A DNA stretch of 51,378 nucleotides, taken from positions 1 through 51,378 of the forward strand of contig CAJUQT010000029.1 of assembly GCA_910588225.1 (NCBI GenBank). The letters are read 5' to 3'. Below, one piece after another: positions 25,727 to 34,633 of this stretch. Every line of letters begins with the position of its first letter. Positions within the stretch are counted from its first letter, which is position 1. A program made the translations under genes and the position numbers. Source of the DNA: an uncultured Acetatifactor sp. (GTDB lineage Bacteria; Bacillota; Clostridia; Lachnospirales; Lachnospiraceae). The notes below the pieces were generated by a model. The model had not been told where the DNA came from and did not search any database. It saw only the letters and a list, made by a program, of their open reading frames with translations.

Positions 25727-26413
25727 CTATATATTTTGTGTATAACGGCATCTGGGATATTCACTGCAGCCCCAGAATGAGCCGAAGCGTCCTTTGCGCC
25801 GAATCAAAATGCCGCCGCACCTGGGACAGGGGAGCTCGGATTGTTCCGAATTGTTATGACCTTTTTGCTGTGCCAGAATCAATCCCAGTCTTTCGTAACA
25901 TTGCTGATTCATAACACAGTCGTTCAGTGCACGGTGGGCACCCTCTGTCTTAATATGGAAATAGTCAGCTATATCTGTCAGCCTGTGACGAGGCAATGCA
26001 GGCAGGAGCGTTCTGGCCAGATAAAGCGTATCCACATAATCGTTTTCCACCCTTCGATTCAGCTCTCTGTGTGTACTGTTGGAAAGGAAACGCATGTCAA
26101 ATGTGTGGATATTGTGTCCCACCAGAATATTATTTTCCGCAAAGGCAAGAAATTCTTCCAGGACAAGGCAAAGTTTCGGGGCATTCTTCACCATTTCGTC
26201 GCTGATTCCGTTGACACCGGAAGCGGCGGCGGGAATGGGCCTGCCGGGATTGACAAGTGAGGAAAAATGGGATGTCACCTGTCCGGACTGCACTTTTACC
26301 GCAGAGAGCTCAATGATTTCATCCTTTTCGGGACTTAACCCTGTCGTCTCCAAATCGAATACAACATAATCCTTTGTATATAGGGAAAGCCTTTTTCCGC
26401 CTTTTTCTGTCAT
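25727..26413 (-). CDS. DnaQ-like 3'-5' exonuclease with C-terminal topoisomerase-type zinc finger
   Basis: Residues 14-175 form a DEDDh exonuclease: Asp20 and Glu22 in VVFDLETTG, Asp106 in GHNIHTFDMRFL, and His160 and Asp165 in AHRALNDC. Its sequence is close to the exonuclease domain of PolC. Residues 196-228 are a four-cysteine finger of the kind found at the end of DNA topoisomerase I (Cys196, 199, 216 and 222, in CPRCGG and CSEYPRC). The combination suggests a nucleic-acid-trimming enzyme that docks on single-stranded DNA or RNA by the finger. It ends 19 bases before the glgX start on the same strand, so the two are probably cotranscribed. The biological substrate is unknown. Confidence 0.85.
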   Translation of the reverse strand: MTEKGGKRLSLYTKDYVVFDLETTGLSPEKDEIIELSAVKVQSGQVTSHFSSLVNPGRPIPAAASGVNGISDEMVKNAPKLCLVLEEFLAFAENNILVGHNIHTFDMRFLSNSTHRELNRRVENDYVDTLYLARTLLPALPRHRLTDIADYFHIKTEGAHRALNDCVMNQQCYERLGLILAQQKGHNNSEQSELPCPRCGGILIRRKGRFGSFWGCSEYPRCRYTQNI

Positions 26414-26659
26414 GATGTTTTGCCTTTCACAGCAATCCGGCAGATGCCGGTTCCTGTGTCCTTTGCTTTTGCAGGATACATTTCCTTTACTGCATTACAG
26501 AATACTATATGGGTATCAAAAAGGCAAGGGGAAATTGCCTGAGGGGTATAAAATTCAGATTTCAGTAAAATATAAGATTATTTTAATGCAAACCAACCAT
26601 ATTTTCTGGTAAAATCAGGATAGAAATCTGCAAGTGACAAAAAAGGCAGGAATGGGAAT

Positions 26660-27826
26660 ATGGGAACCGTACTTAATTATCTGGAAAAATATGGGAAGTA
26701 TACGTTTGAGGAAATGGCGATGACCGAGGTGGACAGTCTGGCTCTGTGCCAGCTTTCCTATTTGAAATTTGACGGTATGGTGCCGGAGGAAGGAGAGCCG
26801 GTTATCCTGAAAAGCCTGAATGCGCATCCCGATTACGAGAAGCTTTTTGCGGACGTGCGATATGAAAAGGCAAATAGAGCTCTGCTGGAAGAGATGATGA
26901 GAAGCAGACGTTTTGGCGAAATGAAGCTGAATTATTATGTGAATGTAATTGAGGAGAAATGGGAGACACAGTTTTCAGCCATTACCTGTTTTCTTGACGA
27001 AGAGATTGTATATGTGGCTTTTCGGGGAACAGATGAGACAATAGTGGGGTGGAAGGAAGACTTTAATATGGCGTTTCTTTCACCGGTGCCGGGGCAGGAG
27101 TACAGTGTCAGGTATCTGGAAGCAGTAACCGGTAAATTTCAGGGCGCTTTTTATGTGGGAGGCCATTCCAAAGGAGGAAATCTGGCAGTGTACAGCGCCA
27201 TGAATGCAGCCCCGCACATTCAGGACAGAATAATACGGATTTACAGTATGGACGGTCCGGGATTCAGACCGGAGGTGCTGGAAAAATGCGGCTATGATAA
27301 AATTGCAGAGAAAGTGGTGAAGATTTTACCCAATTCTTCTCTGGTAGGCATGATTTTTGAGTCGGATATGCATTTTCAGGTGGTAAAAAGCAATACCTTT
27401 GGTTTGTTGCAGCATGACCCCTATACCTGGCAGGTGACAGGAAATCATCTGGTTCGGGCAAATCATCTGTATGAGCGCAGAAAAGAAATGGACAATAACC
27501 TGAACGAATGGATATTGTCCCTGAACGAACAGCAGCTCCGTACTTTCGTGGACACACTGTATCATGTAATTACCGCTTCCCAGGCGGATAACCTGATTGA
27601 GCTTACCACAGAGTGGAAGCGAAGCATGAATGGCATTATTGGCGCTTTAAGAGAAGTGGATGAAGAGACTGTGAAGATGCTGAAGGAGATGGTACGCTCG
27701 CTTTTTGAAATTGCAAGAGCTAACAGGAAGCGACAGATTGCCGCCAAAAGCGGAGCTGCCTGGAATCTGCTTACGCAGAAGCCGAAGCCACAGAAAGAAA
27801 ATAAGCCAAAACCTTCTCACCTTTAA
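26660..27826 (+). CDS. DUF2974 (Mbeg1-like) alpha/beta hydrolase
   Basis: The 388-residue protein has the lipase-like core of DUF2974: VYVAFRGTDETIVGWKEDF and the nucleophile elbow GGHSKGGN with Ser170, followed by YSMDGPGF. No signal peptide or membrane segment is seen. The last 40 residues are basic and proline/lysine-rich (KPKPQKENKPKP). Family members are abundant in Clostridia and presumed to be intracellular lipases or esterases; the substrate is unknown. A possible -10 element (GGTAAAATC) lies about 45 bases upstream. The 3' end overlaps 56 bases with the convergent amidotransferase gene, and the basic tail is encoded in that overlap. Confidence 0.85.
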   Translation: MGTVLNYLEKYGKYTFEEMAMTEVDSLALCQLSYLKFDGMVPEEGEPVILKSLNAHPDYEKLFADVRYEKANRALLEEMMRSRRFGEMKLNYYVNVIEEKWETQFSAITCFLDEEIVYVAFRGTDETIVGWKEDFNMAFLSPVPGQEYSVRYLEAVTGKFQGAFYVGGHSKGGNLAVYSAMNAAPHIQDRIIRIYSMDGPGFRPEVLEKCGYDKIAEKVVKILPNSSLVGMIFESDMHFQVVKSNTFGLLQHDPYTWQVTGNHLVRANHLYERRKEMDNNLNEWILSLNEQQLRTFVDTLYHVITASQADNLIELTTEWKRSMNGIIGALREVDEETVKMLKEMVRSLFEIARANRKRQIAAKSGAAWNLLTQKPKPQKENKPKPSHL

Positions 27827-28421
27827 TACCGGTCCGCTGCTCATCAATCCGTTCCGGATGCCATTGAACGCCAAGGATGGGCATTGTTTCATGGGCGACT
27901 GCTTCTATGCAGCCATCTTCCGGACAGGTCTGGACCACGGTCAGGTTTCTGCCCAGCCGGCCCAGAGCCTGGTGGTGTGCGCTGTTTACCGTCATTTTTT
28001 CCCCATACAAATGATAGAGCCAGGCATTTTCGATGTTTACAGCGGAGTGGTACTTATCCTCCTGGTCATATTGATGACGTCTGGCGGCATCAGCATTCAG
28101 ATTCTGAATAATGGTGCCTCCCAGACCTACATTAATAACCTGCATTCCCTTACAGATACCCAGGACAGGGATATGTCTGCACAGGGCAGTATCGAAAGCA
28201 TGAAGCTGCAGAATATCCAGTTTAGTGTCGATGTTTCGGGAACCGTGGTTTTGTTCTCCGAAAAAAGCGGGGGTAATGTCACCGCCGCCGGGAAGCAGCA
28301 GTGCGTCACAGCGGCACACATCCTCCGAATTTATTGTGACTACCGGTATGGCGGAGACAGATTGAATATATCGGACATAATTGTATGTGTCGGATTTTTT
28401 TCCCACAATGGCGATTCTCAT
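27771..28421 (-). CDS. Class I glutamine amidotransferase / gamma-glutamyl hydrolase (peptidase C26, PuuD-like)
   Basis: The 216-residue protein has the C26 triad: Cys90 in LGICKGMQ, and His188 and Glu190 in GVQWHPERI. The LLLPGGGDITP block is typical of gamma-glutamyl-GABA hydrolases. It may hydrolyse gamma-glutamyl amides in polyamine or GABA breakdown. It is somewhat shorter than E. coli PuuD. AAAGG sits nine bases before the ATG on the minus strand. No other putrescine-pathway gene lies nearby, so the substrate is open. Its last 19 codons overlap the end of the convergent DUF2974 gene. Confidence 0.85.
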   Translation of the reverse strand: MRIAIVGKKSDTYNYVRYIQSVSAIPVVTINSEDVCRCDALLLPGGGDITPAFFGEQNHGSRNIDTKLDILQLHAFDTALCRHIPVLGICKGMQVINVGLGGTIIQNLNADAARRHQYDQEDKYHSAVNIENAWLYHLYGEKMTVNSAHHQALGRLGRNLTVVQTCPEDGCIEAVAHETMPILGVQWHPERIDEQRTGIKGEKVLAYFLSVASASA

Positions 28422-28580
28422 TTTCTGATACCTTTCTGATTAAGTTCGGCGGGACGGAACGTCCTGAATCCATTAAAACAGTTATTTCATTATATGCCGG
28501 GAGAGCTATTGTATTTCTGACTGTTTGAGATTATAATGGAGAAAGTTTTGGCGAAAGCTGTATACGAGGAGTTTTATCAG

Positions 28581-29639
28581 ATGAAAGCATGGGTTTTGAC
28601 AGACATAGGTGAGATACGATTGGAAGCATTGGATAAGCCTGTACCGGGTCCCGGGGAGGTGCTGATGGAGGTAAAGGCTGCGGGTATCTGCGGTTCCGAT
28701 ATTCCGCGGATTTACCAGACGGGAGCACATGTGCACCCACTGATTCCCGGCCATGAATTTTCAGGAATCGTAGCCGGCACAGGGGCAGAGACCGAATGGC
28801 TGGGAAAGCGTGTGGGCGTATTTCCGCTGATTCCCTGCAAAAGCTGCGCTCCCTGTCTGCAGGGAGATTATGAGATGTGCAGACACTATAACTATCTGGG
28901 GTCCCGCAGGGACGGCGGATTTGCGGAATATGTGTGCGTTCCTGCCAGCAATCTGGTACAGCTTCCTGACAATGTGTCCTATGAAGAGGCGGCAATGCTG
29001 GAGCCTATGGCGGTGGCGGTACATGCCATGAGAAGGGTTCAGCCGGGAAATTCGGATACAGTGGCAATCTGCGGGATGGGAACTATAGGACTGCTGCTTC
29101 TTATGTTTCTGCTGGAAGCGGGAATTAAGGAAGAGCTGCGCCCAAGAAGAATCCTTGTTGTGGGCAATAAGGAATTTCAGAAGCAGGAGGTGCTGAAGCT
29201 GGGGCTGCCGGAAGACTGCTGGTGCGACAGCCGGAAGCAGAATGCGGATGATTGGTTGGAAGAACAGACCGGGGGCAGCGGCGCGGATGTGTTTTTTGAG
29301 TGTGTGGGAAAGCAGGAGACTCTGATACGGGCAGTGAACCACACCTCGGCAGGCGGACGAATCTGCCTGGTGGGAAATCCCGCATCAGATATGTCTCTGG
29401 AAAGGGACGTATATTGGAAGATCCTTCGCAATCAGCTGACCATGACAGGAACATGGAATTCGTCATTTTGCCACAAAGAAACGGATGACTGGCATTATGT
29501 TCTGGATCGACTGGCACGGAAGAGAATCAATCCCGGCGGACTCGTTACCCATAGACTTCCTTTGGGAGAGCTGGACAGAGGCTTTCGTATCATGCGTGAC
29601 AAATCCGAAGATTATGTGAAAATAATGGGGATTTTATAG
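28581..29639 (+). CDS. Zinc-dependent alcohol dehydrogenase (GatD/sorbitol-dehydrogenase-like)
   Basis: This medium-chain dehydrogenase has 352 residues. Catalytic zinc ligands are Cys37 (GICGSD) with His58 and Glu59 (GHEFSG). The structural zinc site is complete (Cys86, 89, 92, 100 in CKSCAPCLQGDYEMC). The Rossmann turn reads CGMGTIGLL. It resembles galactitol-1-phosphate 5-dehydrogenase and other polyol dehydrogenases, oxidising a sugar alcohol with NAD+. ATG 28581 follows AGGAG (28567-28571) by nine bases; the frame extends to 28536 but this adds sequence unlike the family. No phosphotransferase genes flank it, so the substrate is unknown. Confidence 0.88.
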   Translation: MKAWVLTDIGEIRLEALDKPVPGPGEVLMEVKAAGICGSDIPRIYQTGAHVHPLIPGHEFSGIVAGTGAETEWLGKRVGVFPLIPCKSCAPCLQGDYEMCRHYNYLGSRRDGGFAEYVCVPASNLVQLPDNVSYEEAAMLEPMAVAVHAMRRVQPGNSDTVAICGMGTIGLLLLMFLLEAGIKEELRPRRILVVGNKEFQKQEVLKLGLPEDCWCDSRKQNADDWLEEQTGGSGADVFFECVGKQETLIRAVNHTSAGGRICLVGNPASDMSLERDVYWKILRNQLTMTGTWNSSFCHKETDDWHYVLDRLARKRINPGGLVTHRLPLGELDRGFRIMRDKSEDYVKIMGIL

Positions 29640-29698
29640 ACGGAGACAATCAGAAGGAGAGAACTGCCGGTCTGAGGAACGGATAAAAGTAAATTGCC

Positions 29699-32275
29699 AT
29701 GATGAAAAAGAAGTTAAAGATTAAGGGGAAGTGCGACATTCGCAAGGCAGCACCGTTTTTGGCATTGCTGCTTCCCATTCTGATTATGCTGCTTTTATTT
29801 ATAATCAGAAGAATCTATCCCTTTGGAGACAGAAGCTTTCTGTTTTCTGATATGTATCATCAGTATATGCCTTTTTTCAGTGAGCTGCTGCACAAAGTCA
29901 GGGGAGGAGAGACTCTGAATTTCTCTTTCAATGTAGGGATAGGTTCGAATTTCCTGGCCCTTTTTGTGTATTATCTTGCCAGTCCCTTTCACATTTTTTC
30001 CCTGCTGGTACCGGAAAGCCATCTCATGGAATTCATGAGCTATCTGATTGTACTGAAAATCGGGCTGGCGGGACTGACCGCTTATATTTATCTGTGGAAG
30101 CATTCTGCTCAGGAGAAAATTCGGAAGGGGGAATCTGATCTGAATCGTTTCTGCCCGGAAGAAGACAGTTGCTTTGGGGCATTGCTTTTCTCTTGTTTTT
30201 ATGCTTTATCCGGATTCATGGCGGCCTATAATTACAACATTATGTGGGTAGATTGTGTGGTGCTGCTTCCGCTTATTGTGCTGGGACTGGAGCGGCTGGT
30301 AAAGGAAGGGCGCTGTGGACTGTACTGTGTGATGCTGGCACTGTCTGTTTTTACAAATTACTACCTTTCTATTATGATCTGCATTTTTCTGGTGCTGTAT
30401 TTTATTCTGCTTCTTGTAACGGAGAAAGGCGGCCTGCGCAGCATTGGAAATTTTGTGCTTTTTTCCCTGTTGGGGGGAGGGATGGCGGCGATACTGCTGA
30501 TTCCGGAGGTCTGTGCCATTTTGAAAACGGACTTTGGAGATATGGACTTTCCGAAAAAGGTGGAATCCTATTTCTCCGTGCTTGATATGCTGGCAAGACA
30601 TTGCATGTGCGTGACAACAGAGCGAGGACTGGATCACTGGCCCAATATCTTCTGTGGCAGTGCTGTGCTGATGCTGATTCCCATGTACCTGATGAATAAA
30701 AGCATTTCTGTCCGGGAAAAGTTTTGCAGAATGGCCCTGGCAGGATTTCTGCTGTTGAGTTTTGGCACAAATATACTTGATTTTATCTGGCATGGCCTGA
30801 ATTATCCGGATTCTCTTCCGGCCAGACAATCTTTTATTTACATTTTTCTTGTGCTTGTGATGTGTTATGACGCCTGGCGGCATGTGCAGAATGCAGATGA
30901 ACAGCAGATTGTATACGGCTGTCTGTGTGCGGCTGTGTTTGTTTTGTTCTGTGAGAAATTCATTGACCATGAAGATTTTGAACTGGGAGTGAAGCTTTTA
31001 ACGCTGGTGTTTGTGGGAATATACGGTATATTGCTGTATCTGTATCGTACAAGAAAAAGCCGCAATGTACACCGGGCGGCAGCTGTTGTGGCATTGGCAG
31101 TGGTGATTGCGGAATGCGGTATCAACACATTTGCTACAAGTGTGGGAACAGTGAGCCGCAGTGCCTATCTCGGTCAGCAGGCGGACTACAGAGCACTTTA
31201 TGATATGACAAAAGAGCAGGAGCAGGGATTTTACCGTCTGGAGAAATTTACCAGAAAAACCAAGAATGACGGAACGCTCACAGGCTATCCCACGGCCAGT
31301 GTATTCTCTTCCACGCTGAATTCTTATGTGATGGATATGTATAAGAGGCTGGGGATGCGCCACAGCAAGGTGTATTATGGTTTTGACGGGGCTACGGCAT
31401 TGACTTCCGCCATGCTGAATGTAAAATATATGTTTGGGGAATCGGAGAAATATGAGAATGGACTGTATACGCTGGCTGGTCAGAGCGGGGATATTTTCCT
31501 GTATCAATGTAATGCCGTTCTGCCTTTCGGCTATGTGGCACCCACGGGCTTTGACCTGCCGGAAGAGGAGGGGATTCAGGGGATTCGCCTGCAGAACCGC
31601 ATGGTGAAGGATCTGGGGATTGACGGATCGCTGTTCGTAAAGTGTGAGAGAAGTGTATCGGGAGAAGATATTGTATTTACGGCGAAAGAAGAGGGATACT
31701 ATTATGGCATTCTCACTGGTTCCGGAACCAGTAAAGTAGATTATATCGGAGGAAGTACGGAAGAAGAGAAGTTTATTGATCTGAAGAAGGGTTCTATTTT
31801 ATATCTGGGTTATCTGGAAGAAGGCAGGAAAGTTACCCTGACCAATGGAAATGAGGAAGATACCACACCGGAGATTTTGGTGGATGTGTATCGAATGAAT
31901 GAAGAAGTGTTGGGCGAAGTACTGGAACAGCTTTCCGCGCAGCATATGGAAAATGTGGAGTGGGGAAGCGATTACCTTACCGGAACACTTACCCTGCGGA
32001 AACCGGGGAGGCTGATCTGTTCTGTTCCTTATGAAGATGGCTGGACCATTCTGGTTAACGGGAAGGAGACGGAGCGGACTTTGTTCGGCGGCTGTTTGAT
32101 GGGATTTGATCTGGAGCCGGGAGAATATACTTTTGAGATGCGGTATACACCCAGCGGAGCCCATGCGGGCATCGCGGTGAGTGCGCTGAGCATCGGAATC
32201 TTTATTTTGACGATGATCATGAAGAAGAGGATAAGGGGACTTACGGACGCGAAAAGGCGGCCGAAAGTGCTCTGA
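29699..32275 (+). CDS. YfhO-family polytopic membrane protein (GT-C-like)
   Basis: The 858-residue protein has a basic N-terminus, about 12-13 membrane helices in the first 480 residues, and a large extracytoplasmic C-domain closed by a final helix (about 825-842) and a basic tail. The early loop SDMYHQYMPFFSEL carries the acidic motif typical of YfhO/GT-C enzymes that use polyprenyl-phosphate sugars. The family glycosylates lipoteichoic acid or other surface polymers in Firmicutes. Two tandem ATG codons (29699, 29702) begin it and no clear ribosome site is seen, so the start is less certain than usual. A precise target polymer cannot be assigned. Confidence 0.85.
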   Translation: MMKKKLKIKGKCDIRKAAPFLALLLPILIMLLLFIIRRIYPFGDRSFLFSDMYHQYMPFFSELLHKVRGGETLNFSFNVGIGSNFLALFVYYLASPFHIFSLLVPESHLMEFMSYLIVLKIGLAGLTAYIYLWKHSAQEKIRKGESDLNRFCPEEDSCFGALLFSCFYALSGFMAAYNYNIMWVDCVVLLPLIVLGLERLVKEGRCGLYCVMLALSVFTNYYLSIMICIFLVLYFILLLVTEKGGLRSIGNFVLFSLLGGGMAAILLIPEVCAILKTDFGDMDFPKKVESYFSVLDMLARHCMCVTTERGLDHWPNIFCGSAVLMLIPMYLMNKSISVREKFCRMALAGFLLLSFGTNILDFIWHGLNYPDSLPARQSFIYIFLVLVMCYDAWRHVQNADEQQIVYGCLCAAVFVLFCEKFIDHEDFELGVKLLTLVFVGIYGILLYLYRTRKSRNVHRAAAVVALAVVIAECGINTFATSVGTVSRSAYLGQQADYRALYDMTKEQEQGFYRLEKFTRKTKNDGTLTGYPTASVFSSTLNSYVMDMYKRLGMRHSKVYYGFDGATALTSAMLNVKYMFGESEKYENGLYTLAGQSGDIFLYQCNAVLPFGYVAPTGFDLPEEEGIQGIRLQNRMVKDLGIDGSLFVKCERSVSGEDIVFTAKEEGYYYGILTGSGTSKVDYIGGSTEEEKFIDLKKGSILYLGYLEEGRKVTLTNGNEEDTTPEILVDVYRMNEEVLGEVLEQLSAQHMENVEWGSDYLTGTLTLRKPGRLICSVPYEDGWTILVNGKETERTLFGGCLMGFDLEPGEYTFEMRYTPSGAHAGIAVSALSIGIFILTMIMKKRIRGLTDAKRRPKVL

Positions 32276-32331
32276 TCAAAGACAGGGGACAGGGCAGTCT
32301 CTTGCGGAACTCAAAACAGGAGAAAATGAAA

Positions 32332-33204
32332 ATGAAAACCAAAGTGGAAAATGCGATGTGGAATGCCGGAAAACGAACGGTGATGATTGTAGCGGCGTCC
32401 GTGATTATGGCAGTGAATCTGAAAACCTTTGTCCGAACAGGAGGACTGATTCCCGGCGGGTTTAACGGATTGACCAGGCTGCTGCAGGAAATCAGCGATA
32501 TGTTGTGGGGAGTAGAGCCGCCCTTTACCGCCATCAACCTGACGCTGAATACCATTCCCATTGTGATCAGTTTTAAATTTATCGGTAAGAAATTTACGGG
32601 TTATTCCTGTCTGATGATTGTGCTTACCGGGCTGATTACCGACCTGATTCCCAGTTATACATTTACGGATGATATATTGCTGGTGGCGGTGTTCGGCGGA
32701 CTGTTCAATGCCCTGGCCATAGCGATCTGTCTGATGGCCAATGCCACAAGCGGAGGAACGGACTTCATTGCCATATTTCTGTCGGAAAAATATGATATTG
32801 ATTCCTGGAACTATATTTTCGCGGTGAACGTGGTGATATTGGTGATCGCGGGAGCATTGTTTGGCTGGGAAAAGGCACTGTATTCCATTATCTTTCAGTT
32901 TACTTCCACTCAGGTGCTGCACACACTGCACCGTCGCTATCAGAAGCAGACGCTGCTGATTATCACACAGAAGCCGGAAGAAGTATATATGGCAATTAAG
33001 GAGACTACTAACCATGACGCAACGCTGTTTAAGGGAGAAGGCTGCTATCTGAAGCAGGAATGCAATATGCTTTATTCTGTGGTGGGCAGAGATGAAGTGC
33101 GCAAAGTGCTGAATCGTGTCCGGGAGACAGACCCCAGTGCTTTTGTAAATATGATACGGACGGAAAGTCTGTTCGGGCGATTCTATCAGCGGCCCAATGA
33201 CTGA
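32332..33204 (+). CDS. YitT-family membrane protein (DUF161/DUF2179)
   Basis: The 290-residue protein has five to six membrane helices (NLKTFVRTGGLIPGGFNG is the family motif), followed by a soluble DUF2179 domain (LLIITQKPEEVYMAIKETTNHDATLFKGEGCY). YitT proteins are common in Firmicutes and their function is unsettled; transport or signalling has been suggested. The start is ATG 32332, nine bases after AGGAG (32318-32322); ATG 32326 and TTG 32302 are in frame but badly placed. A strong terminator follows 48 bases after its stop. Confidence 0.88.
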   Translation: MKTKVENAMWNAGKRTVMIVAASVIMAVNLKTFVRTGGLIPGGFNGLTRLLQEISDMLWGVEPPFTAINLTLNTIPIVISFKFIGKKFTGYSCLMIVLTGLITDLIPSYTFTDDILLVAVFGGLFNALAIAICLMANATSGGTDFIAIFLSEKYDIDSWNYIFAVNVVILVIAGALFGWEKALYSIIFQFTSTQVLHTLHRRYQKQTLLIITQKPEEVYMAIKETTNHDATLFKGEGCYLKQECNMLYSVVGRDEVRKVLNRVRETDPSAFVNMIRTESLFGRFYQRPND

Positions 33205-33252
33205 ACACCGGTAACAGTTCAGACAGAGTACTGAACTGTCACGAACACCGAC

Positions 33253-33287
33253 AAAAAAGACGGGATTTTATATTGCCCGTCTTTTTT
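33253..33287 (+). terminator. Rho-independent terminator after yitT
   Basis: A 12-bp stem, AAAAAAGACGGG with CCCGTCTTTTTT, has an 11-base loop and a T-run. The A-run also makes it able to work on the opposite strand. Confidence 0.85.
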
Positions 33288-33301
33288 CTGTATGCTATAA
33301 T
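33273..33301 (+). promoter_or_regulatory. Promoter of carAB overlapping the terminator hairpin
   Basis: TTGCCC (33273-33278), a 17-base spacer and a perfect TATAAT (33296-33301) lie about 110 bases before carA. The -35 and part of the spacer fall inside the descending arm of the yitT terminator. No PyrR-type leader or T-box was recognised in the 108 bases before carA. Confidence 0.65.
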
Positions 33302-33409
33302 GAAACGAATGTCCGGGTGCGGCATTCACCGGAGAACTGCAGAATTTTCAATTCCATGCATGTATCCGGTGCTTTATCGGCAGGGCTCAGGAAAGGTGCA
33401 GGTAGAAAG

Positions 33410-34633
33410 ATGAAGGCATTTTTGATTTTGGAAGACGGTACCGTATTTGAAGGAACTCAGATAGGTGCCCGCAGAGAAATAATCAGTGAGATTGTGTTTA
33501 ACACCTCCATGGCAGGATATCTGGAAGTTCTGACAGATCCCTCCTATGCGGGACAGGCAGTATGCATGACATATCCGCTTATGGGCAATTATGGTATCTG
33601 TAGAGAGGATGTGGAGTCTGCGCGGCCCTGGCCGGATGGATTCATTGTGAGGGAGCTGTCCCGCATTCCCGGCAATTTTCGCTGTGATATGAGTCTGCAG
33701 CAGTTCCTTGTGGAAAATGATGTGCCCGGAATTGCGGGGATTGACACCAGAGCTTTGACGAAGATTCTGCGGGAGAAGGGAACCATGAACGGCATGATTA
33801 CCACTCGGGAAGATTTCTGCCTGGAAGAGATATTGCGAAAGCTGCAGGCCTATACCACGGGCAGGGTGGTGGAGCGAGTGACCTGCAGGGAAAAATATAT
33901 CGTGAATCCCTCGCTCACCCTGGAAGAAAACGGTCCTCAGTCAGGGGCGGTGAGATTTGATGCGGAATTATATAAAAAAGGCGGAAGAGAGCAGAAGCCG
34001 ACATTGATAAAAAAGCTGAATGGCGCAGGTCTGAAAGTGGCGCTTCTGGATTTCGGAGCAAAGGATAATATTGCCCGTTCCCTTGCGGGAAGAGGCTGTG
34101 AAGTGACGGTCTGGCCGGCATTTACAGCCGCGGAGGAAATCATCGCGTCACAGCCGGACGGGATTATGCTCAGCAATGGCCCCGGGGACCCGAAGGAATG
34201 TACATCGATTATCGGAGAGATTAAAAAGCTTTATGACACGGAGATTCCCATTTTTGCCATCTGCCTGGGACATCAGCTGATGGCGCTGGCAACGGGAGCG
34301 GATACCTATAAAATGAAATATGGACACAGAGGCGGAAATCATCCTGTGAAGGATCTGAAGACAGGAAGGGTGTACATTTCTTCTCAGAACCACGGCTATG
34401 TGGTGGACATGGATAAGCTGGATCCGAAAGTGGTGGTTCCGGCGTTTATAAATGTGAACGACGGCACTAACGAAGGACTTGCCTATACGGGGAAAAATAT
34501 TTTTACGGTACAGTATCATCCGGAGGCATGTCCGGGACCACAGGATTCAGGGTATCTGTTTGACCGGTTTATTGCTATGATGCGGGAGCAGCAATGTGCG
34601 GCGAAAATGGAAGGAGGTGTTTTTCATGCCTAA
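33410..34633 (+). CDS. carA: Carbamoyl phosphate synthase small subunit
   Basis: This is the glutaminase subunit (407 residues) that releases ammonia from glutamine for carbamoyl phosphate, used for arginine and pyrimidines. The CarA-specific N-terminal domain starts KAFLILEDGTVFEGTQIG and includes NTSMAGYLEVLTDPSY. The class I amidotransferase domain has LSNGPGDP and the nucleophile Cys285 in FAICLGHQL, with His in VQYHPEA. The frame is open to 33317 but family sequence begins at ATG 33410. The last eight bases overlap carB, giving coupled translation of the two subunits. Confidence 0.96.
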   Translation: MKAFLILEDGTVFEGTQIGARREIISEIVFNTSMAGYLEVLTDPSYAGQAVCMTYPLMGNYGICREDVESARPWPDGFIVRELSRIPGNFRCDMSLQQFLVENDVPGIAGIDTRALTKILREKGTMNGMITTREDFCLEEILRKLQAYTTGRVVERVTCREKYIVNPSLTLEENGPQSGAVRFDAELYKKGGREQKPTLIKKLNGAGLKVALLDFGAKDNIARSLAGRGCEVTVWPAFTAAEEIIASQPDGIMLSNGPGDPKECTSIIGEIKKLYDTEIPIFAICLGHQLMALATGADTYKMKYGHRGGNHPVKDLKTGRVYISSQNHGYVVDMDKLDPKVVVPAFINVNDGTNEGLAYTGKNIFTVQYHPEACPGPQDSGYLFDRFIAMMREQQCAAKMEGGVFHA

